A stretch of 64,000 nucleotides of DNA from Rhizobium leguminosarum bv. viciae USDA 2370 (GCF_002008365.1 NZ_MRDL01000036.1:175676-239675); one strand, 5' to 3'; shown: positions 26,835 to 36,585, numbered from the stretch's first letter. Program-made: numbers and translations. The notes: generated by a model from the sequence alone, not told the origin.

Positions 26835-27530
26835 ATGATGTGTTTGCTGCTTTGGCGAGCGGCGCCGACTGCGAGGCGACCGGCTTGTGGACTGGTTCTG
26901 TTTCTGGCGTGTCTGGTGATGTTTTCCGCGGTCAAAAACGGCCATGCCGATAGTCCTCAGCCGCTGAAAATAGTGGCTTTCGGAACATCCTTGACGGCCC
27001 GCGGGGGATGGCAGCCCGCTCTCGAGACAGGGCTTTCAGCCTGCCTGCAAAGGCCCGTGAAAGTCGAGAGCGTTGCAAAGAGCGGCGAGACGTCACAATG
27101 GGCCCTTACCCAAGTTGATCGCGTCGTTGCCGCGCAGCCGGATATCATCCTGATTGAACTCTATGCTAACGATGCGACATTGCATCGGTTCGTGTCGCTT
27201 GCGCAAAGCCGAAAGAATATCGGCGACATCCTCGACCAGCTCCGGCAGCGCCTGCCGCAAGCGCGGATCATCGTCATGGCCATGAATCCGTTTTCGGGGC
27301 TGCGGGGGCTAATCCGCCCCTTTGTCGACAGCTATGTCTCTGCCCATCAGGCAGAGGCGGAAAAACGTGGTCTGGAGTTTGTCGACCACCGGCCGCATTG
27401 GGAGCGTCTTACGCCGGATGATCTGGCCACGGAAATTCCTGATGGTGTGCATCCTCTGCCTGACATGGCCTCCAAAATCATCGCGCCCGAACTCGTCAAA
27501 CGTATCGCCGGCAACAATTGCGGAGAATGA
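26835..27530 (+). CDS. SGNH/GDSL-family secreted esterase
   Basis: The 231-aa product has an N-terminal hydrophobic signal segment (about residues 18-38, ending GHA) and an SGNH hydrolase domain. Block I is FGTSLTARGGW with the nucleophilic serine, block II holds the oxyanion glycine in KSGETSQWAL, block III is ELYANDA and block V DGVHPLPD with catalytic Asp and His. The family includes arylesterases, thioesterase I and carbohydrate deacylases. Because an equivalent gene follows prsE in R. leguminosarum, removal of acetyl or other acyl groups from EPS is an attractive but unproven role. It lies about 140 bases after prsE and is convergent with pssE. Confidence 0.78.
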   Translation: MMCLLLWRAAPTARRPACGLVLFLACLVMFSAVKNGHADSPQPLKIVAFGTSLTARGGWQPALETGLSACLQRPVKVESVAKSGETSQWALTQVDRVVAAQPDIILIELYANDATLHRFVSLAQSRKNIGDILDQLRQRLPQARIIVMAMNPFSGLRGLIRPFVDSYVSAHQAEAEKRGLEFVDHRPHWERLTPDDLATEIPDGVHPLPDMASKIIAPELVKRIAGNNCGE

Positions 27531-27573
27531 AAATTCTCTCATGCCCGTCACAGTCCCTGACGGCTCTCAGGGT

Positions 27574-28050
27574 TCAGACCGCCGCAATATAGTTTTTCAG
27601 GTAGGTGACCAGTGAAGCCCGACCGGCCTCCGACGAATCTTCGTGAGACGGGCTATCCAGGTCTTCGAGCAGATAGCTCCTGAGATCGTCATCGGTATGT
27701 GCAACATAGATACCCGGTCGGCCTGCGAGCTGGCCTACCGTGGCAAGCTGATGATCGTTTCTATGCTCGCCGAGGGATGCCTGCCGGGGGACGAGAATGA
27801 TCGGCTTTCCAAAACGTTTCGCGGTAAGCACAGTGCCAATTCCCGCGTGAGAGACGATGACACTTGCATCGAAAAAGACTCTATCGAAGTCCGCGGGCTC
27901 GATATTCTTGATCCATTTCATGTTCTGTGGCGTGTAGGTGCCCTTGCCGATCTGCGCCAGAACCGGTTTGGACAGTTCCTTTGCGAAGGTGTCGACAGAT
28001 TTGACGAGGCGATCAAACGGCAGCTGCGTTCCGACGGTGACAAGGATCAA
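27574..28050 (-). CDS. pssE: Glucuronosyltransferase catalytic subunit PssE (GT28 C-terminal half)
   Basis: The 158-aa protein is the C-terminal half of an EpsF/Alg13-like glycosyltransferase: MILVTVGTQLPFDRL at the start, VIVSHAGIGTVLTAKRFGKP in the UDP-binding region and PRQASLGEHRNDHQ. With PssD it adds beta-1,4-glucuronic acid to the lipid-linked glucose, the second step in the EPS repeat. Translation uses a TTG at 28050 that overlaps the pssD stop (TTGA), with AGGAG 7 nt upstream, so the two halves are coupled. It is the last gene of the long minus-strand operon. Confidence 0.9.
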   Translation of the reverse strand: MILVTVGTQLPFDRLVKSVDTFAKELSKPVLAQIGKGTYTPQNMKWIKNIEPADFDRVFFDASVIVSHAGIGTVLTAKRFGKPIILVPRQASLGEHRNDHQLATVGQLAGRPGIYVAHTDDDLRSYLLEDLDSPSHEDSSEAGRASLVTYLKNYIAAV

Positions 28051-28505
28051 AGGACAGCTCCTGCGTAGTGGGGGCCATCCGGCCGTGAAAGATGCTGCCA
28101 CTGCGTGAGCCAGAGCGTCGCAATATGGCCGGCCAATTTACCCGATAGCGACAGCTTCTCGACATTGGCGACGCTATCGATCCAGATCGTCCGCTTGCCC
28201 GTCAATTTGCCGGCAAGCAGGCAAAAAAGCCCGGGCGCGGCACCGGTCGAGATGACGACGTCGGGCCTCTGCTTGATGACGATGGAAAAGGCGCTGAAAA
28301 AGCACCTGATCGACATGGGTATCGAGTCGCGGCTGCAATCGGGAAGCACTAGTCCGTCCCGAATGTCGTATTTTGCAAGCAGTCCCGGGATGGTCGTTGC
28401 AAAGACGATATCGCAGCCCTCGAATGCGCCGCGCATGGCCATCAGTTGCTCCCAGTGGCCGCCTCCTGACGAGGCAGCGAGAACCTTCAATTTTTTCTCA
28501 GTCAT
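28047..28505 (-). CDS. pssD: Glucuronosyltransferase membrane subunit PssD (Alg14-like)
   Basis: The 152-aa Alg14-like protein has an N-terminal Rossmann strand and glycine loop LKVLAASSGGGHWEQL, a membrane-associated helix around residues 70-90 and VVISTGAAPGLFCLLAGKL. It anchors PssE to the membrane and binds the lipid acceptor. The ATG at 28505 has AGGAG about 10 nt upstream. About 210 bases separate it from the transferase gene upstream, the largest gap in this part of the operon. Confidence 0.9.
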   Translation of the reverse strand: MTEKKLKVLAASSGGGHWEQLMAMRGAFEGCDIVFATTIPGLLAKYDIRDGLVLPDCSRDSIPMSIRCFFSAFSIVIKQRPDVVISTGAAPGLFCLLAGKLTGKRTIWIDSVANVEKLSLSGKLAGHIATLWLTQWQHLSRPDGPHYAGAVL

Positions 28506-28717
28506 AGACAGGCATCTCCTATATTTGACCGATGATAGGGGCGAAAAACCGTTCTGTACGAACAGCGATTGTCTCACGATAGTTCAATAGAAGTGTACCA
28601 TTTTTGGCCCGGTTGATTGAAGCCTTGAAGTTCATGGACAGCCAATCACTCATGATATTTTCAACTGGAACATAATAAGGGTCAAAACTCTTCCAAGGGC
28701 GCTCGCGCAAACAAATA

Positions 28718-29698
28718 TCAGAGCGCGGCATTGGGCTTGTATTCCTGGTATGCATGGCCGAGAATCCCATTAACCATGCCCGCGCCGCGCAGAACATGGG
28801 TGAGGGCTCGCATGCCCCAATAGGGTGAAATCAAGATCGCCGGCAGCATGACCAGCCCAAGGATGACTCTCGTGGCACCATAGGCCGCGCGATAGATCCG
28901 GCGCTTGAGGTTGCCATGCAGGACCTCGCTGACTGCGAAGGTATTGCCGAGCCGGTATTGTCTTTGCAATACCCATTTCCAGGTCATCCGGCTGGCCGGA
29001 ACGATATCATGGACAAGCGCCTTGTCAGCCCAGAAGACCTGCATGCCACGGCGGATGGCTTGGTTGAAGAAAAGGTAATCCGTGCCCCCGGTGAAGCGCA
29101 TCTTCTCTTCAAAACGCAGATTCCATGAGCGGATTAGGGGATAGTCGAACATGACGTTGTTCGAGGCCGCATAAGAAATGCGTTGACCGTCCTTGTTCTT
29201 CTTGCGCTCGAACACCCTTGCCTTGATGAAATATTCCGGCGGGTTTTCGGGATAGACCGGTTGGACGGGGCCGTAGACGCAATCGGCGCGGTTTTTCTCC
29301 CGTGTCTCCAGCATCGCGTCCAGCCAGCCATCGACCGGCCATTCGTCATCGTCGAGAAAGCAGAAGAGGTCAGTGCCGGGAGGCGCTGAATCCAATGCGC
29401 GATTGCGTGCAAAGGGTATGCCCTGATTTTGTTCGATGACGTAGATCAGGTCGTAGGCACCTGTTTGGCCAAAGCTCTCTACCGTGGCCCTTGCGCTGCC
29501 GGCCGCATCATTATCGACGATCACCATAGTGAGATGATAGGGACGAGCCGGCTGCCTGACCTGGCGCGTCATGACGTCAAGAAGCTTGGCGATCCCGTCG
29601 AGGCGGCGATAGGTCAGCACGCCGACGGCGATCCTCAGCGGCGCGGCGCCGACTTCTGTGCCGACGGATGAATGCGGAAAAGTCTTTTGCTGATTCAT
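28718..29698 (-). CDS. GT2-family glycosyltransferase (PssC position)
   Basis: The 326-aa GT-A enzyme has a nucleotide-binding start VGVLTYRRLDGIAKLLD, VIVDNDA, and the metal motif LDDDEWP where family members have DXD. A C-terminal amphipathic or membrane segment is near residue 290. It lies directly upstream of pssD; in R. leguminosarum the gene next to pssDE is pssC, a second glucuronosyltransferase, so pssC is the best guess, though the acceptor is not shown by sequence. It starts at ATG with GGAGAGGA upstream and overlaps the preceding gene by 4 bases. Confidence 0.8.
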   Translation of the reverse strand: MNQQKTFPHSSVGTEVGAAPLRIAVGVLTYRRLDGIAKLLDVMTRQVRQPARPYHLTMVIVDNDAAGSARATVESFGQTGAYDLIYVIEQNQGIPFARNRALDSAPPGTDLFCFLDDDEWPVDGWLDAMLETREKNRADCVYGPVQPVYPENPPEYFIKARVFERKKNKDGQRISYAASNNVMFDYPLIRSWNLRFEEKMRFTGGTDYLFFNQAIRRGMQVFWADKALVHDIVPASRMTWKWVLQRQYRLGNTFAVSEVLHGNLKRRIYRAAYGATRVILGLVMLPAILISPYWGMRALTHVLRGAGMVNGILGHAYQEYKPNAAL

Positions 29699-30579
29699 GA
29701 CTGTCCTCTCCGCAGCATATTTCCCAAACGCTTGCGCGCCGCCATCAAGGCCACTTCGGTCGCGGCAGCATCGCCGAACGGACCGCCGGCCACCGTGTTG
29801 CGAGCTTCACCCCGGAGCTTCAGAAGCGATGTCGTTTCGGCAATTCCGCCGGCCACGAGGCTCTTGCCGAGTGCCTGCAGCCCGTCATAGCGGCGTGCCA
29901 GTTCGAGCCCAGTCGCGATCATGATCCGTGGGCGCAGCGTCTTTGCCCTGCTTGTGCCCGTGTACCGGTTCGACTCATGAATGCGCTGAAACGTCAGCGG
30001 TGTTTCGACGATGGCGCCGCGACCCAGATAGGCGGCTGCAAACTTGATGTAATTGTCGCTGAGGACGACGTCTTTCGCGACAGACATTGGCAGGATCTGA
30101 GACAGCAGATCGCGGCGGAAGCTCAAGCCGGATGTCGGCACAGGAAGCGAGGGAAAGCCGCCCCTGCGCAGCGTATCCCGCTTGTCGAACAGCGTCACCT
30201 GCAGCTCTGTTGGAGGCTGGTCGCTTTCCTCAGTCGTCACCCGGTCGAAGCACCAGTCGATCTCGCTGCGGTCGTAGATTTCGGCTATACGAGCGAGCTT
30301 GCCCGGCAAGAATGCATCATCGGCATCGAGGAGAAAGAGCACATCACCGCTTGCGGCCGCAAAACCCGCGTTGAAGCTCGAGGCCTGGCCACCGTTTTCC
30401 TTCAATACCGTCAGGATCTGTTCACCGTAGGAGGCAAGGATCTCTTGGGAATCGTCCGTCGATCCGTCGTCGACCACCACCACTTCGAAGTCGGGGTAGG
30501 CCTGTGACAAAACACTGTCGATGCATGGGCGCAAAAAGCGACCATAATTGAAATTGTTGATGAGCACCGAGAGTTTCAA
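29695..30579 (-). CDS. GT2-family glycosyltransferase of the EPS operon
   Basis: The 294-aa enzyme has the classic GT-A pattern: LINNFNYGRFLRPCIDSVLSQ near the N-terminus, VVVDDGSTDDS, NGGQASSFNAG and the divalent-metal motif FLLDADDAF. No membrane helices are seen, so it should act on the cytoplasmic face of the inner membrane. It starts at TTG with a near-perfect AGGAGG 7 nt upstream. Its end overlaps the next gene by ATGA. It adds one sugar, probably glucose, glucuronic acid or galactose, to the EPS repeat; which one cannot be read from the sequence. Confidence 0.82.
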   Translation of the reverse strand: MKLSVLINNFNYGRFLRPCIDSVLSQAYPDFEVVVVDDGSTDDSQEILASYGEQILTVLKENGGQASSFNAGFAAASGDVLFLLDADDAFLPGKLARIAEIYDRSEIDWCFDRVTTEESDQPPTELQVTLFDKRDTLRRGGFPSLPVPTSGLSFRRDLLSQILPMSVAKDVVLSDNYIKFAAAYLGRGAIVETPLTFQRIHESNRYTGTSRAKTLRPRIMIATGLELARRYDGLQALGKSLVAGGIAETTSLLKLRGEARNTVAGGPFGDAAATEVALMAARKRLGNMLRRGQS

Positions 30580-30603
30580 TTTACTGCCTCCTGGGCCAAT
30601 CGA

Positions 30604-31548
30604 TCACCGCGCGAGCGTCTGGGGCGCATATCGGCGAATTCCAGCACGATATCCACGCATGTAGTAATATTTCCAGATAGCCCAGAAACGCTTCTTCGAT
30701 TGCGGCAAGAGATAAAGCATGGCTGCCCGAAATGCCCATTGCGCGCTTTCGATCCAGATCGGTAGTGGAACTCCGCTGAGTCTCACCCCTCCAGGTACCT
30801 CGTCAGGGAAGAGCGCCGGCATGCCATAGCCAAGCCGTTCGCCGCGTTTCTGTACCCAATCCTCAGTGACACTTGATGCCGGTATCCAGTGATGAACCAC
30901 GGCCTCTGCGCATCGATAGGACTTGGCGCCATTTGCCGCCAGTCGAATGATGATTTCCGCATCTTCACCCATGGCAAATATCTTCCCTGGAAGAGGGCCG
31001 ATATCTTCCCGGTAGCGCACGCTCGTTCCGAGCAACTCTCGCCGGATGATTGTGTTGGGACCCCAGACTTTCGTCGGGTCACAAGGTCCGCTTTGCGTTT
31101 CATCGACGATCGCGAAAGTCGAGCCCATTGGAATCCAATCGATAAAGCGGCCCTTCGGCTCCTTTTCCCAATCGGGGACGATTCTGCCGCCGAACACGCC
31201 ATAGCCCGGATGGGCGATAGCGCAGTCGACAATCGCTTTCAGCCAGTTCGGTTCGGCGCGTATGTCGTCGTCCGTAAAGACAATGAGATCTCCCTTTATT
31301 TGATCCAAAGCCAGATTCAGCGCGCCAGACTTTCCCGGCTTGCGCTGCTGCAGGATGGTGATGGGAAGCTTCTCGCTGTAGGATTTCAAAAGCTCAAACG
31401 TATCGTCATTGCTATTATTGTCGACAGCAACCAATTCCCATCGATCATGGGGAAGCTCCTGACGCACCAAGGAATCCAAAGTATGGCGCAGCCGGCGGCT
31501 GGCGCCATTGTAAGATGAAAAGAGCACGCTGACGAAGAGATCCGACAT
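30604..31548 (-). CDS. GT2-family glycosyltransferase of the EPS operon
   Basis: The 314-aa GT-A enzyme contains VLFSSYNGASRRLRHTLDSL, AVDNNSNDDT, RKPGKSGALNLAL, the metal motif FTDDDIRAEPNWL and a later acidic GEDAE that may hold the catalytic base. A hydrophobic segment near residues 265-282 may associate with the membrane. It is separated by 24 bases from the next transferase gene. Sugar specificity is unknown. Confidence 0.82.
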   Translation of the reverse strand: MSDLFVSVLFSSYNGASRRLRHTLDSLVRQELPHDRWELVAVDNNSNDDTFELLKSYSEKLPITILQQRKPGKSGALNLALDQIKGDLIVFTDDDIRAEPNWLKAIVDCAIAHPGYGVFGGRIVPDWEKEPKGRFIDWIPMGSTFAIVDETQSGPCDPTKVWGPNTIIRRELLGTSVRYREDIGPLPGKIFAMGEDAEIIIRLAANGAKSYRCAEAVVHHWIPASSVTEDWVQKRGERLGYGMPALFPDEVPGGVRLSGVPLPIWIESAQWAFRAAMLYLLPQSKKRFWAIWKYYYMRGYRAGIRRYAPQTLAR

Positions 31549-31630
31549 CAGTTACCAACCCTCTTGGTGAAGTCGTAAGAGAAGATCTTCATGTTTTGAC
31601 TGCCTGTGCGATGTCCGAGCGGTTCGGCGC

Positions 31631-32452
31631 CTACGCGGGGTTTGATCGTGTCTTGCCGAAAAACTCGCGCCTGTGACCCTCGCCGAGTACTCTCAGCTTG
31701 CGAAGATTGCGTAACCACCGCCGCGGTTTGGTGAGCACACCGCGGTTGAGGAAATACTGCCGCAGCAGGCTCGGTGCCTGACTATGCGATCCGCCATGGG
31801 CGACCCGATAGACCGCCCCGCGAAACGGCAGTTTCGTTAGCGGCGCGCCCCGCTGGGCAAGGATGCTTGCTATGCGGACATGGCTGCCCAGCATCGACTT
31901 GATCCAGTCGAGCGAAGCCTCCTCGAAACGTTCCGGCAGTTCATAGAGATCGGCACGAATGATCAACGAGGTACCGCAGAGATGGCTGAAGTCGTCGTGG
32001 CCAAACAGGAAGTTGCCGCCATCGTCCCAGATATAACCATGATCGATCGTCCATCCGTTGGCGTCCCGATTGTCGGATACGTGTTGAACGATCCGAGAGC
32101 TGACGAAATCGTCGTCATCGACAATCATGAAGAAGCGACTGTCGGTGGCATTCAGCATGCCGCTCAGAACGCGACGGCCTTTGTCTGCCCGGAAGGCATC
32201 AAGGAAGTCTTCCTTGCTGCCCTTTCCGAGCTCATGCAGGTCGTTCGGCGGAAAGGTGACACGCACGGCGGAGAATTTTTCCGGCAGGTCAGGCAGATCG
32301 GCGCCTTCGTTTGCCACGATGATGCCGCGCCAGTCTCCATTGGTCTGGTTGGAAATGGAGGCCACGGTCTGGGTCAGGTTTGCCTTCAGCCTGCTCCAAT
32401 CGCGGGCATTGTCCTGATGTCGGACCGGGATAATGAAGGTGACAAGTGTCAT
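31631..32452 (-). CDS. GT2-like glycosyltransferase of the EPS operon
   Basis: The 273-aa protein opens with TLVTFIIPVRHQDNARDWSRL and has the acidic motif MIVDDDDFVSSRI and a late GGSHSQAPSLLRQYF. It is a diverged GT-A glycosyltransferase of the rhizobial EPS set. The ATG at 32452 has AAGGGGG 8 nt upstream; the frame runs far upstream but that part overlaps the pyruvyltransferase gene and has no domain. The gap to the upstream gene is 11 bases. Confidence 0.78.
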   Translation of the reverse strand: MTLVTFIIPVRHQDNARDWSRLKANLTQTVASISNQTNGDWRGIIVANEGADLPDLPEKFSAVRVTFPPNDLHELGKGSKEDFLDAFRADKGRRVLSGMLNATDSRFFMIVDDDDFVSSRIVQHVSDNRDANGWTIDHGYIWDDGGNFLFGHDDFSHLCGTSLIIRADLYELPERFEEASLDWIKSMLGSHVRIASILAQRGAPLTKLPFRGAVYRVAHGGSHSQAPSLLRQYFLNRGVLTKPRRWLRNLRKLRVLGEGHRREFFGKTRSNPA

Positions 32453-32463
32453 CGAATGCCCCC

Positions 32464-33495
32464 TTAAGCCCGCAAGCTCACAGCTTCTTTTGCATCGACA
32501 CGCCCCTTTGCCGCCTGACGACGCGCCCACTCTATTCCGTCCTCGAGCGAGGTTGCCTTGTATGAAAGGTCGGTTCCGCCGGAGAAAGCATTCATGAAGC
32601 GGCGGATCTTTCCATAGCTGTTGTCCAACACGGCATGCGGGCGGCCGAGCAGCAGCGAGCAGATATGGACGTGCAGGCGATCGGTCACGATTGCGCGGGC
32701 ACGCGAAATCTGACTGATGCCGCGCTCGAAACGGTTGTGTGCCGCAGCGTCCAGTCTGCGCAAGGCAACTTCGCTCGGCTTCAATGCGAGATAAGCCGAA
32801 GCTACCCCCAACTTCTTGGCGATATCGACCTTCCGTTTCGACTCGGTAATCCAGTCTTCCACAGGAATATCGGAAGGAATTGTGCGATCGGTACCGCCAA
32901 CCCGTTCTGCATCCTCCCGCAACATGGCGAGGACGGGAATCTGTGTCGCCCTTTCCGGAAGCGGACCGATGGCAAAAGCCATGTCGGGGCATAGTCGTAC
33001 GGTGCAGTCGAAGTGTTTTTCGGAAAACTCCTTCGATTCTTCGTCGCGCACGAGCAACACGAAATTCTTGTGGCGCCCGATTGCCCGTTTGGATTGCTCG
33101 ATGCGCTCAGGCGAGCTGTAGTGGATCGACTGCGGGAACTGGATGATCTGCCGATCCGGGAAACGTTCCATGATCGATTCGCGGAAATCCTGGTGGGCAA
33201 CCCAGATATCGCCGAAATTGCCGCCTCCGTGAATGAAAATCGGGCCGGTCGGTACTCGCCGTTTCAGTTCGTCGGCGGAGAAGTCGTACAGCCTGGAAAC
33301 ATAGTCCGGGCGCTTGCCGAAGCGATCCTTGAGATAGGCCATCTCACCCAGCCAGATTGCCGAGTCGCCGCAATTGCGGATGTCGGGAAAGTCGAGAATC
33401 GCAAGCGGCTCGTCGCGCGAGACATAGTCCTTCAGGCAATCATGGATCATGCCGTTGAGTTTTGAGATCAGCTCCGATCTGGATTGGCTGGTCAT
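32464..33495 (-). CDS. Polysaccharide pyruvyltransferase (ExoV/PssK type)
   Basis: The 343-aa pyruvyl transferase domain has FIHGGGNFGD, the QFPQSIHYSSPERIEQS stretch, VRDEESKEF, LCPDMAFA and the C-terminal TDRLHVHICSLLLGRP with the conserved Arg and His. It would transfer pyruvate from phosphoenolpyruvate to form a 4,6-ketal on an EPS sugar in the cytoplasm. GAGAGGCAGA provides the ribosome site. Two pyruvyltransferases in one operon fit the doubly pyruvylated EPS side chain known in R. leguminosarum and R. etli. Confidence 0.88.
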   Translation of the reverse strand: MTSQSRSELISKLNGMIHDCLKDYVSRDEPLAILDFPDIRNCGDSAIWLGEMAYLKDRFGKRPDYVSRLYDFSADELKRRVPTGPIFIHGGGNFGDIWVAHQDFRESIMERFPDRQIIQFPQSIHYSSPERIEQSKRAIGRHKNFVLLVRDEESKEFSEKHFDCTVRLCPDMAFAIGPLPERATQIPVLAMLREDAERVGGTDRTIPSDIPVEDWITESKRKVDIAKKLGVASAYLALKPSEVALRRLDAAAHNRFERGISQISRARAIVTDRLHVHICSLLLGRPHAVLDNSYGKIRRFMNAFSGGTDLSYKATSLEDGIEWARRQAAKGRVDAKEAVSLRA

Positions 33496-33525
33496 TCTGC
33501 CTCTCTTGTTGATGTTCGTTTAACT

Positions 33526-35028
33526 TCAGGCCGACTTGGGTACGGCAATACGTTTGGCTTTTGACAGGAACTTGACAACGATACGCTGAACTTCGGTTTC
33601 CGGGCCGTTTGGCTTCTTCATTGCGAGCCAAAGGACACAGCTGGAACCGACATAGAGGATACCGCCGGTGACGACGAGGATGGCCAGGTGAAGGGCCAGC
33701 GCCAATTTGTCGGTGGGGGTGTTCAGGACATGCGACAATCCCCAGACGCCGGCAGCCATCACTGCGACACTGGCAAGCGCGCGGAAATTTGCCGCGAGCT
33801 GCTGGAAGAATGGCAGATTGATCAAGCGCTTGACGAGAAGCATATTGACTACGGTGGAAATCAGGCCCGTCAACACGCGGGCATAAACGACGCCCGGAAG
33901 CCCGGCCATCATGAGACCAGCGATGATGATGGGTACGCGGACCACCAGCATCTGCGTGTCGCGGATGAACAGCATCTTGGTATGGCCCTTTGCCATGCCG
34001 AGCGGTTGGACGAGCGAACCGAGGGTCTGCAGGGCAAAGACCGATGCGAGTGCCTGTACGATGAAGATCGCGGGAACCCACTTTTCTCCCAAGGCAAGCC
34101 GCATCATCGGATCAGCCACAACAGCCATGCCGATACCGGCCGGAAGCGCCACCGCCGCCAGAAGCGCCTGTGCACGCTGATAGGCTGCGATCAGCCGGAC
34201 CGGGTCGTTGCGGACCTTCGAAAAGCCCGGGTAAATCGTCTGGTTCAATGGCGCCGTCGCCTCGCGCGTCGGCAGCGTCGAAAGGGTGTTGCCGACGGTA
34301 TAATGACCAAGCTGCGTGGCGCCCAGCATCTTGCCGATCAGCAGGTATTCGATGCGCCAGTTCAGCGTGTTGACGATCTGGCCCGCCGTCAGCCACACCG
34401 AGAACGAAAACAATTCGCGTGCATGACGAAAGGTGATGCGAGGCCAGAACGGCAGGACGGTGTAGGAAACGATGATATTCGTGACCTGATAGGCGAGGGT
34501 GCCGATAACGAGCGCCCAATAACTCTGGTAGATGGCAGCAATTGCCACCGTCACGACGAAGCCGACCAGCTTTTGCGAGACGTTGAGTACGAACTCCTGC
34601 CAGAAGATCAGATCACGCTGCAGCATGACGCGGCGTGGATTGGCGAGACCACTCAAGAGCAGGCTGAAACTCAAGGCAAGCATCACGCTCGTCAGCCGCG
34701 GCTCGTTATAAAATTCGGCAATCGGATAGGACGCGGCGGCAAACAACAGCGCCAAAACAGCGCTTCGCGTCACGCTCAACGTCCACACCGCGCTGAAGTG
34801 CGTTTCGCTGGGAGACTCGTGGCGGATAAGCGCCTGATTGAGCGAGAGTTCGGTCACCGAACTCAAGATGACCTGGATCGTCGTTGCAATGGCGACGAGA
34901 CCAAAATCAGCCGGCACGAGATACCAGGCGAGCACAAAGGTGCTGAGTGCCGAAAGTCCGTTGACGATGGCGCGGGACAGACTCAGCCACATGCTGCCCT
35001 GAATCAGTCGGTCGGTGACACTGCTCAT
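33526..35028 (-). CDS. pssL: Wzx-type EPS repeat-unit flippase (PST/MATE-like)
   Basis: The 500-aa protein has about twelve membrane helices, with the polysaccharide-synthesis N-terminal motif WLSLSRAIVNGLSALSTF and the family's central region GATQLGHYTVGNTLSTLP. It is expected to flip undecaprenyl-linked EPS repeats across the inner membrane for PssT to polymerise. The position among the pss genes matches pssL. I prefer the ATG at 35028 (CGGAG about 10 nt upstream); an ATG 12 codons earlier has no ribosome site. Confidence 0.85.
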   Translation of the reverse strand: MSSVTDRLIQGSMWLSLSRAIVNGLSALSTFVLAWYLVPADFGLVAIATTIQVILSSVTELSLNQALIRHESPSETHFSAVWTLSVTRSAVLALLFAAASYPIAEFYNEPRLTSVMLALSFSLLLSGLANPRRVMLQRDLIFWQEFVLNVSQKLVGFVVTVAIAAIYQSYWALVIGTLAYQVTNIIVSYTVLPFWPRITFRHARELFSFSVWLTAGQIVNTLNWRIEYLLIGKMLGATQLGHYTVGNTLSTLPTREATAPLNQTIYPGFSKVRNDPVRLIAAYQRAQALLAAVALPAGIGMAVVADPMMRLALGEKWVPAIFIVQALASVFALQTLGSLVQPLGMAKGHTKMLFIRDTQMLVVRVPIIIAGLMMAGLPGVVYARVLTGLISTVVNMLLVKRLINLPFFQQLAANFRALASVAVMAAGVWGLSHVLNTPTDKLALALHLAILVVTGGILYVGSSCVLWLAMKKPNGPETEVQRIVVKFLSKAKRIAVPKSA

Positions 35029-35179
35029 AGATGAACGGCTCCGCACGTCGAGGACATTGACCATTTAATTGGACTGCACGCCCAACCAAAATGCATTTCC
35101 CTTTTGCTGGTGCAGAAGGGGTTGATGGAGTTAGAAAGCATCATGCCTTGTTGCCTCGTCACGAACCCGGTTTGCGACC

Positions 35180-36082
35180 TCACAGAACGCTTGCCGTTTT
35201 CTTGGAAAAATCTTGCTTCAGTCGGTTTAGCTCAAGCAGCATTCTGTCGTGCGCTTTCACGATAGACTCATCTGTGCTGAGCTGGCCCGGCTTCTCTGCT
35301 ACCCGCTGCAACGTCTTGACCGTCGACCCGAAGACATAGTTGCCAGTTAGCTGTCGGATGCGGCGGTGGCGGAACGTTATGTTCTTCAACAGGTAGGTAT
35401 TTTTCCGGACCAGCGACGCTCCGGCTTCAACAAGGTTCGATGGGCCGATCGGATCGAAATCGATCTCCAGATCGAGCGCACTCGCCCAATCATACCACTT
35501 GGCGCGATTGCCCGGCGCGATCGGCCGGATCGCCCGCCAAGGAACGCGCAGCGCATCGGATATGATGCAGCCATGCATCGCCTCGGAGACGACCTTATGT
35601 GATGCGCTGATCTCGGTCAGAACCTTTTCCACCGACCAGCGGGGATCGATATAGTGGATGCCGGCGAGATCGCAGACTTTATCCCAGCTGCCGTACATCG
35701 CGCTTTCATAATGCGGCATGAAGGAGACGGGATAACGCTTCTCGATGCTTTTGGCATCCCAGCAGCTGCGCGTGAGGATGCCTGAATCGCCGATGGCGTA
35801 GCTCGGATCGATGCCGAGGATTTCCGCGGTCTTCTTTCCGCGCACGAAATAGAACGTCCAGTTGCCGTCGACCTTCGGCGGGTTGGTGTATCCGCCATAG
35901 CCCGAGCCGAAGACGATCTTCTGCATGTTCGGGTCGAAATTGTCGTAGAGGATCGAGCCGATGCCGAGAAAGAGCTGGCTTTCGTCCTCGTCGAAGAAGC
36001 CGGGCAGCAAACGCTCCCAAAGCCAATGGTTCAGTTCGTCGCCAAAATTCTCGTGTTTCCCCCGGTAGGCAAACATCTTCAT
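35180..36082 (-). CDS. pssM: Polysaccharide pyruvyltransferase (ketal pyruvate transferase)
   Basis: The 300-aa protein starts [22 protein letters not shown], with the family's N-F-GD-E-L opening, and contains [16 protein letters not shown] and the diagnostic [17 protein letters not shown]. Its ATG overlaps the acyltransferase stop (ATGA) and has GGAGAAGCACG upstream, so the two are coupled. In R. leguminosarum the overlapping pair pssR-pssM encodes an acetyltransferase and the ketal pyruvate transferase of the terminal sugar, and this pair matches in order and size. About 150 bases follow before the flippase gene. Confidence 0.85.
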   Translation of the reverse strand: MKMFAYRGKHENFGDELNHWLWERLLPGFFDEDESQLFLGIGSILYDNFDPNMQKIVFGSGYGGYTNPPKVDGNWTFYFVRGKKTAEILGIDPSYAIGDSGILTRSCWDAKSIEKRYPVSFMPHYESAMYGSWDKVCDLAGIHYIDPRWSVEKVLTEISASHKVVSEAMHGCIISDALRVPWRAIRPIAPGNRAKWYDWASALDLEIDFDPIGPSNLVEAGASLVRKNTYLLKNITFRHRRIRQLTGNYVFGSTVKTLQRVAEKPGQLSTDESIVKAHDRMLLELNRLKQDFSKKTASVL

Positions 36083-36585
36083 CGTGCTTCTCCAGTCGGC
36101 AAATGCGTCACGATCTGCGAGACCGTGTCCTCTTCGCGAGCCATGCGTCCGTAACGCGAAATGATCTTGATGTCGCTGCGGATTATCTTTGCCGGGTTGC
36201 CAGCGACAAGCGAGCGCGGCGGCACGCTCTTGGTCACTACCGAGCCCGAGCCGATGACGCATTCGTCGCCGATCTCGACGCCGGGCAGAACGATGCTGCG
36301 GGCGCCGATGAAGCAGCGCTTGCCGATCCTCGTGTGAAGATAGAGCCCGCGCGTGAGATCGTGGGTCAGAATCGCCGCCTCAAAGGCGACGTAAGTTTCC
36401 GCGCCGATATGCAATCCCCTAGGGTTGGTCTTGTCGAACCGCACGCTCAAGGAAAAGCTGGCCGTCGGATCGATGTCCATTCCCCAGAATTTCGTATAGT
36501 AGAGCCACTTGGCCTTCACAAATCCGTTCCGCAGTGGCCGAAATACGTTCAGTCCCCACTTCGGCTTTTTTCCTGTCTGCACCAT
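36079..36585 (-). CDS. pssR: Left-handed beta-helix acyltransferase (probable EPS acetyltransferase)
   Basis: The 168-aa hexapeptide-repeat protein has repeats such as [53 protein letters not shown] and the C-terminal [11 protein letters not shown] typical of WcaF/CysE-like O-acetyltransferases. The catalytic histidine is probably in ILTHDLTRG. It would acetylate an EPS sugar using acetyl-CoA. Start and stop overlap both neighbours (TGATG upstream, ATGA downstream), so a three-gene translational chain is likely. Confidence 0.85.
   Translation of the reverse strand: MVQTGKKPKWGLNVFRPLRNGFVKAKWLYYTKFWGMDIDPTASFSLSVRFDKTNPRGLHIGAETYVAFEAAILTHDLTRGLYLHTRIGKRCFIGARSIVLPGVEIGDECVIGSGSVVTKSVPPRSLVAGNPAKIIRSDIKIISRYGRMAREEDTVSQIVTHLPTGEAR

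Noticed and set aside
33688-35034. Long plus-strand frame (448 codons) opposite the flippase gene
   Set aside because: His/Arg/Gln-rich composition and no motif; an antisense artefact of the hydrophobic flippase sequence.
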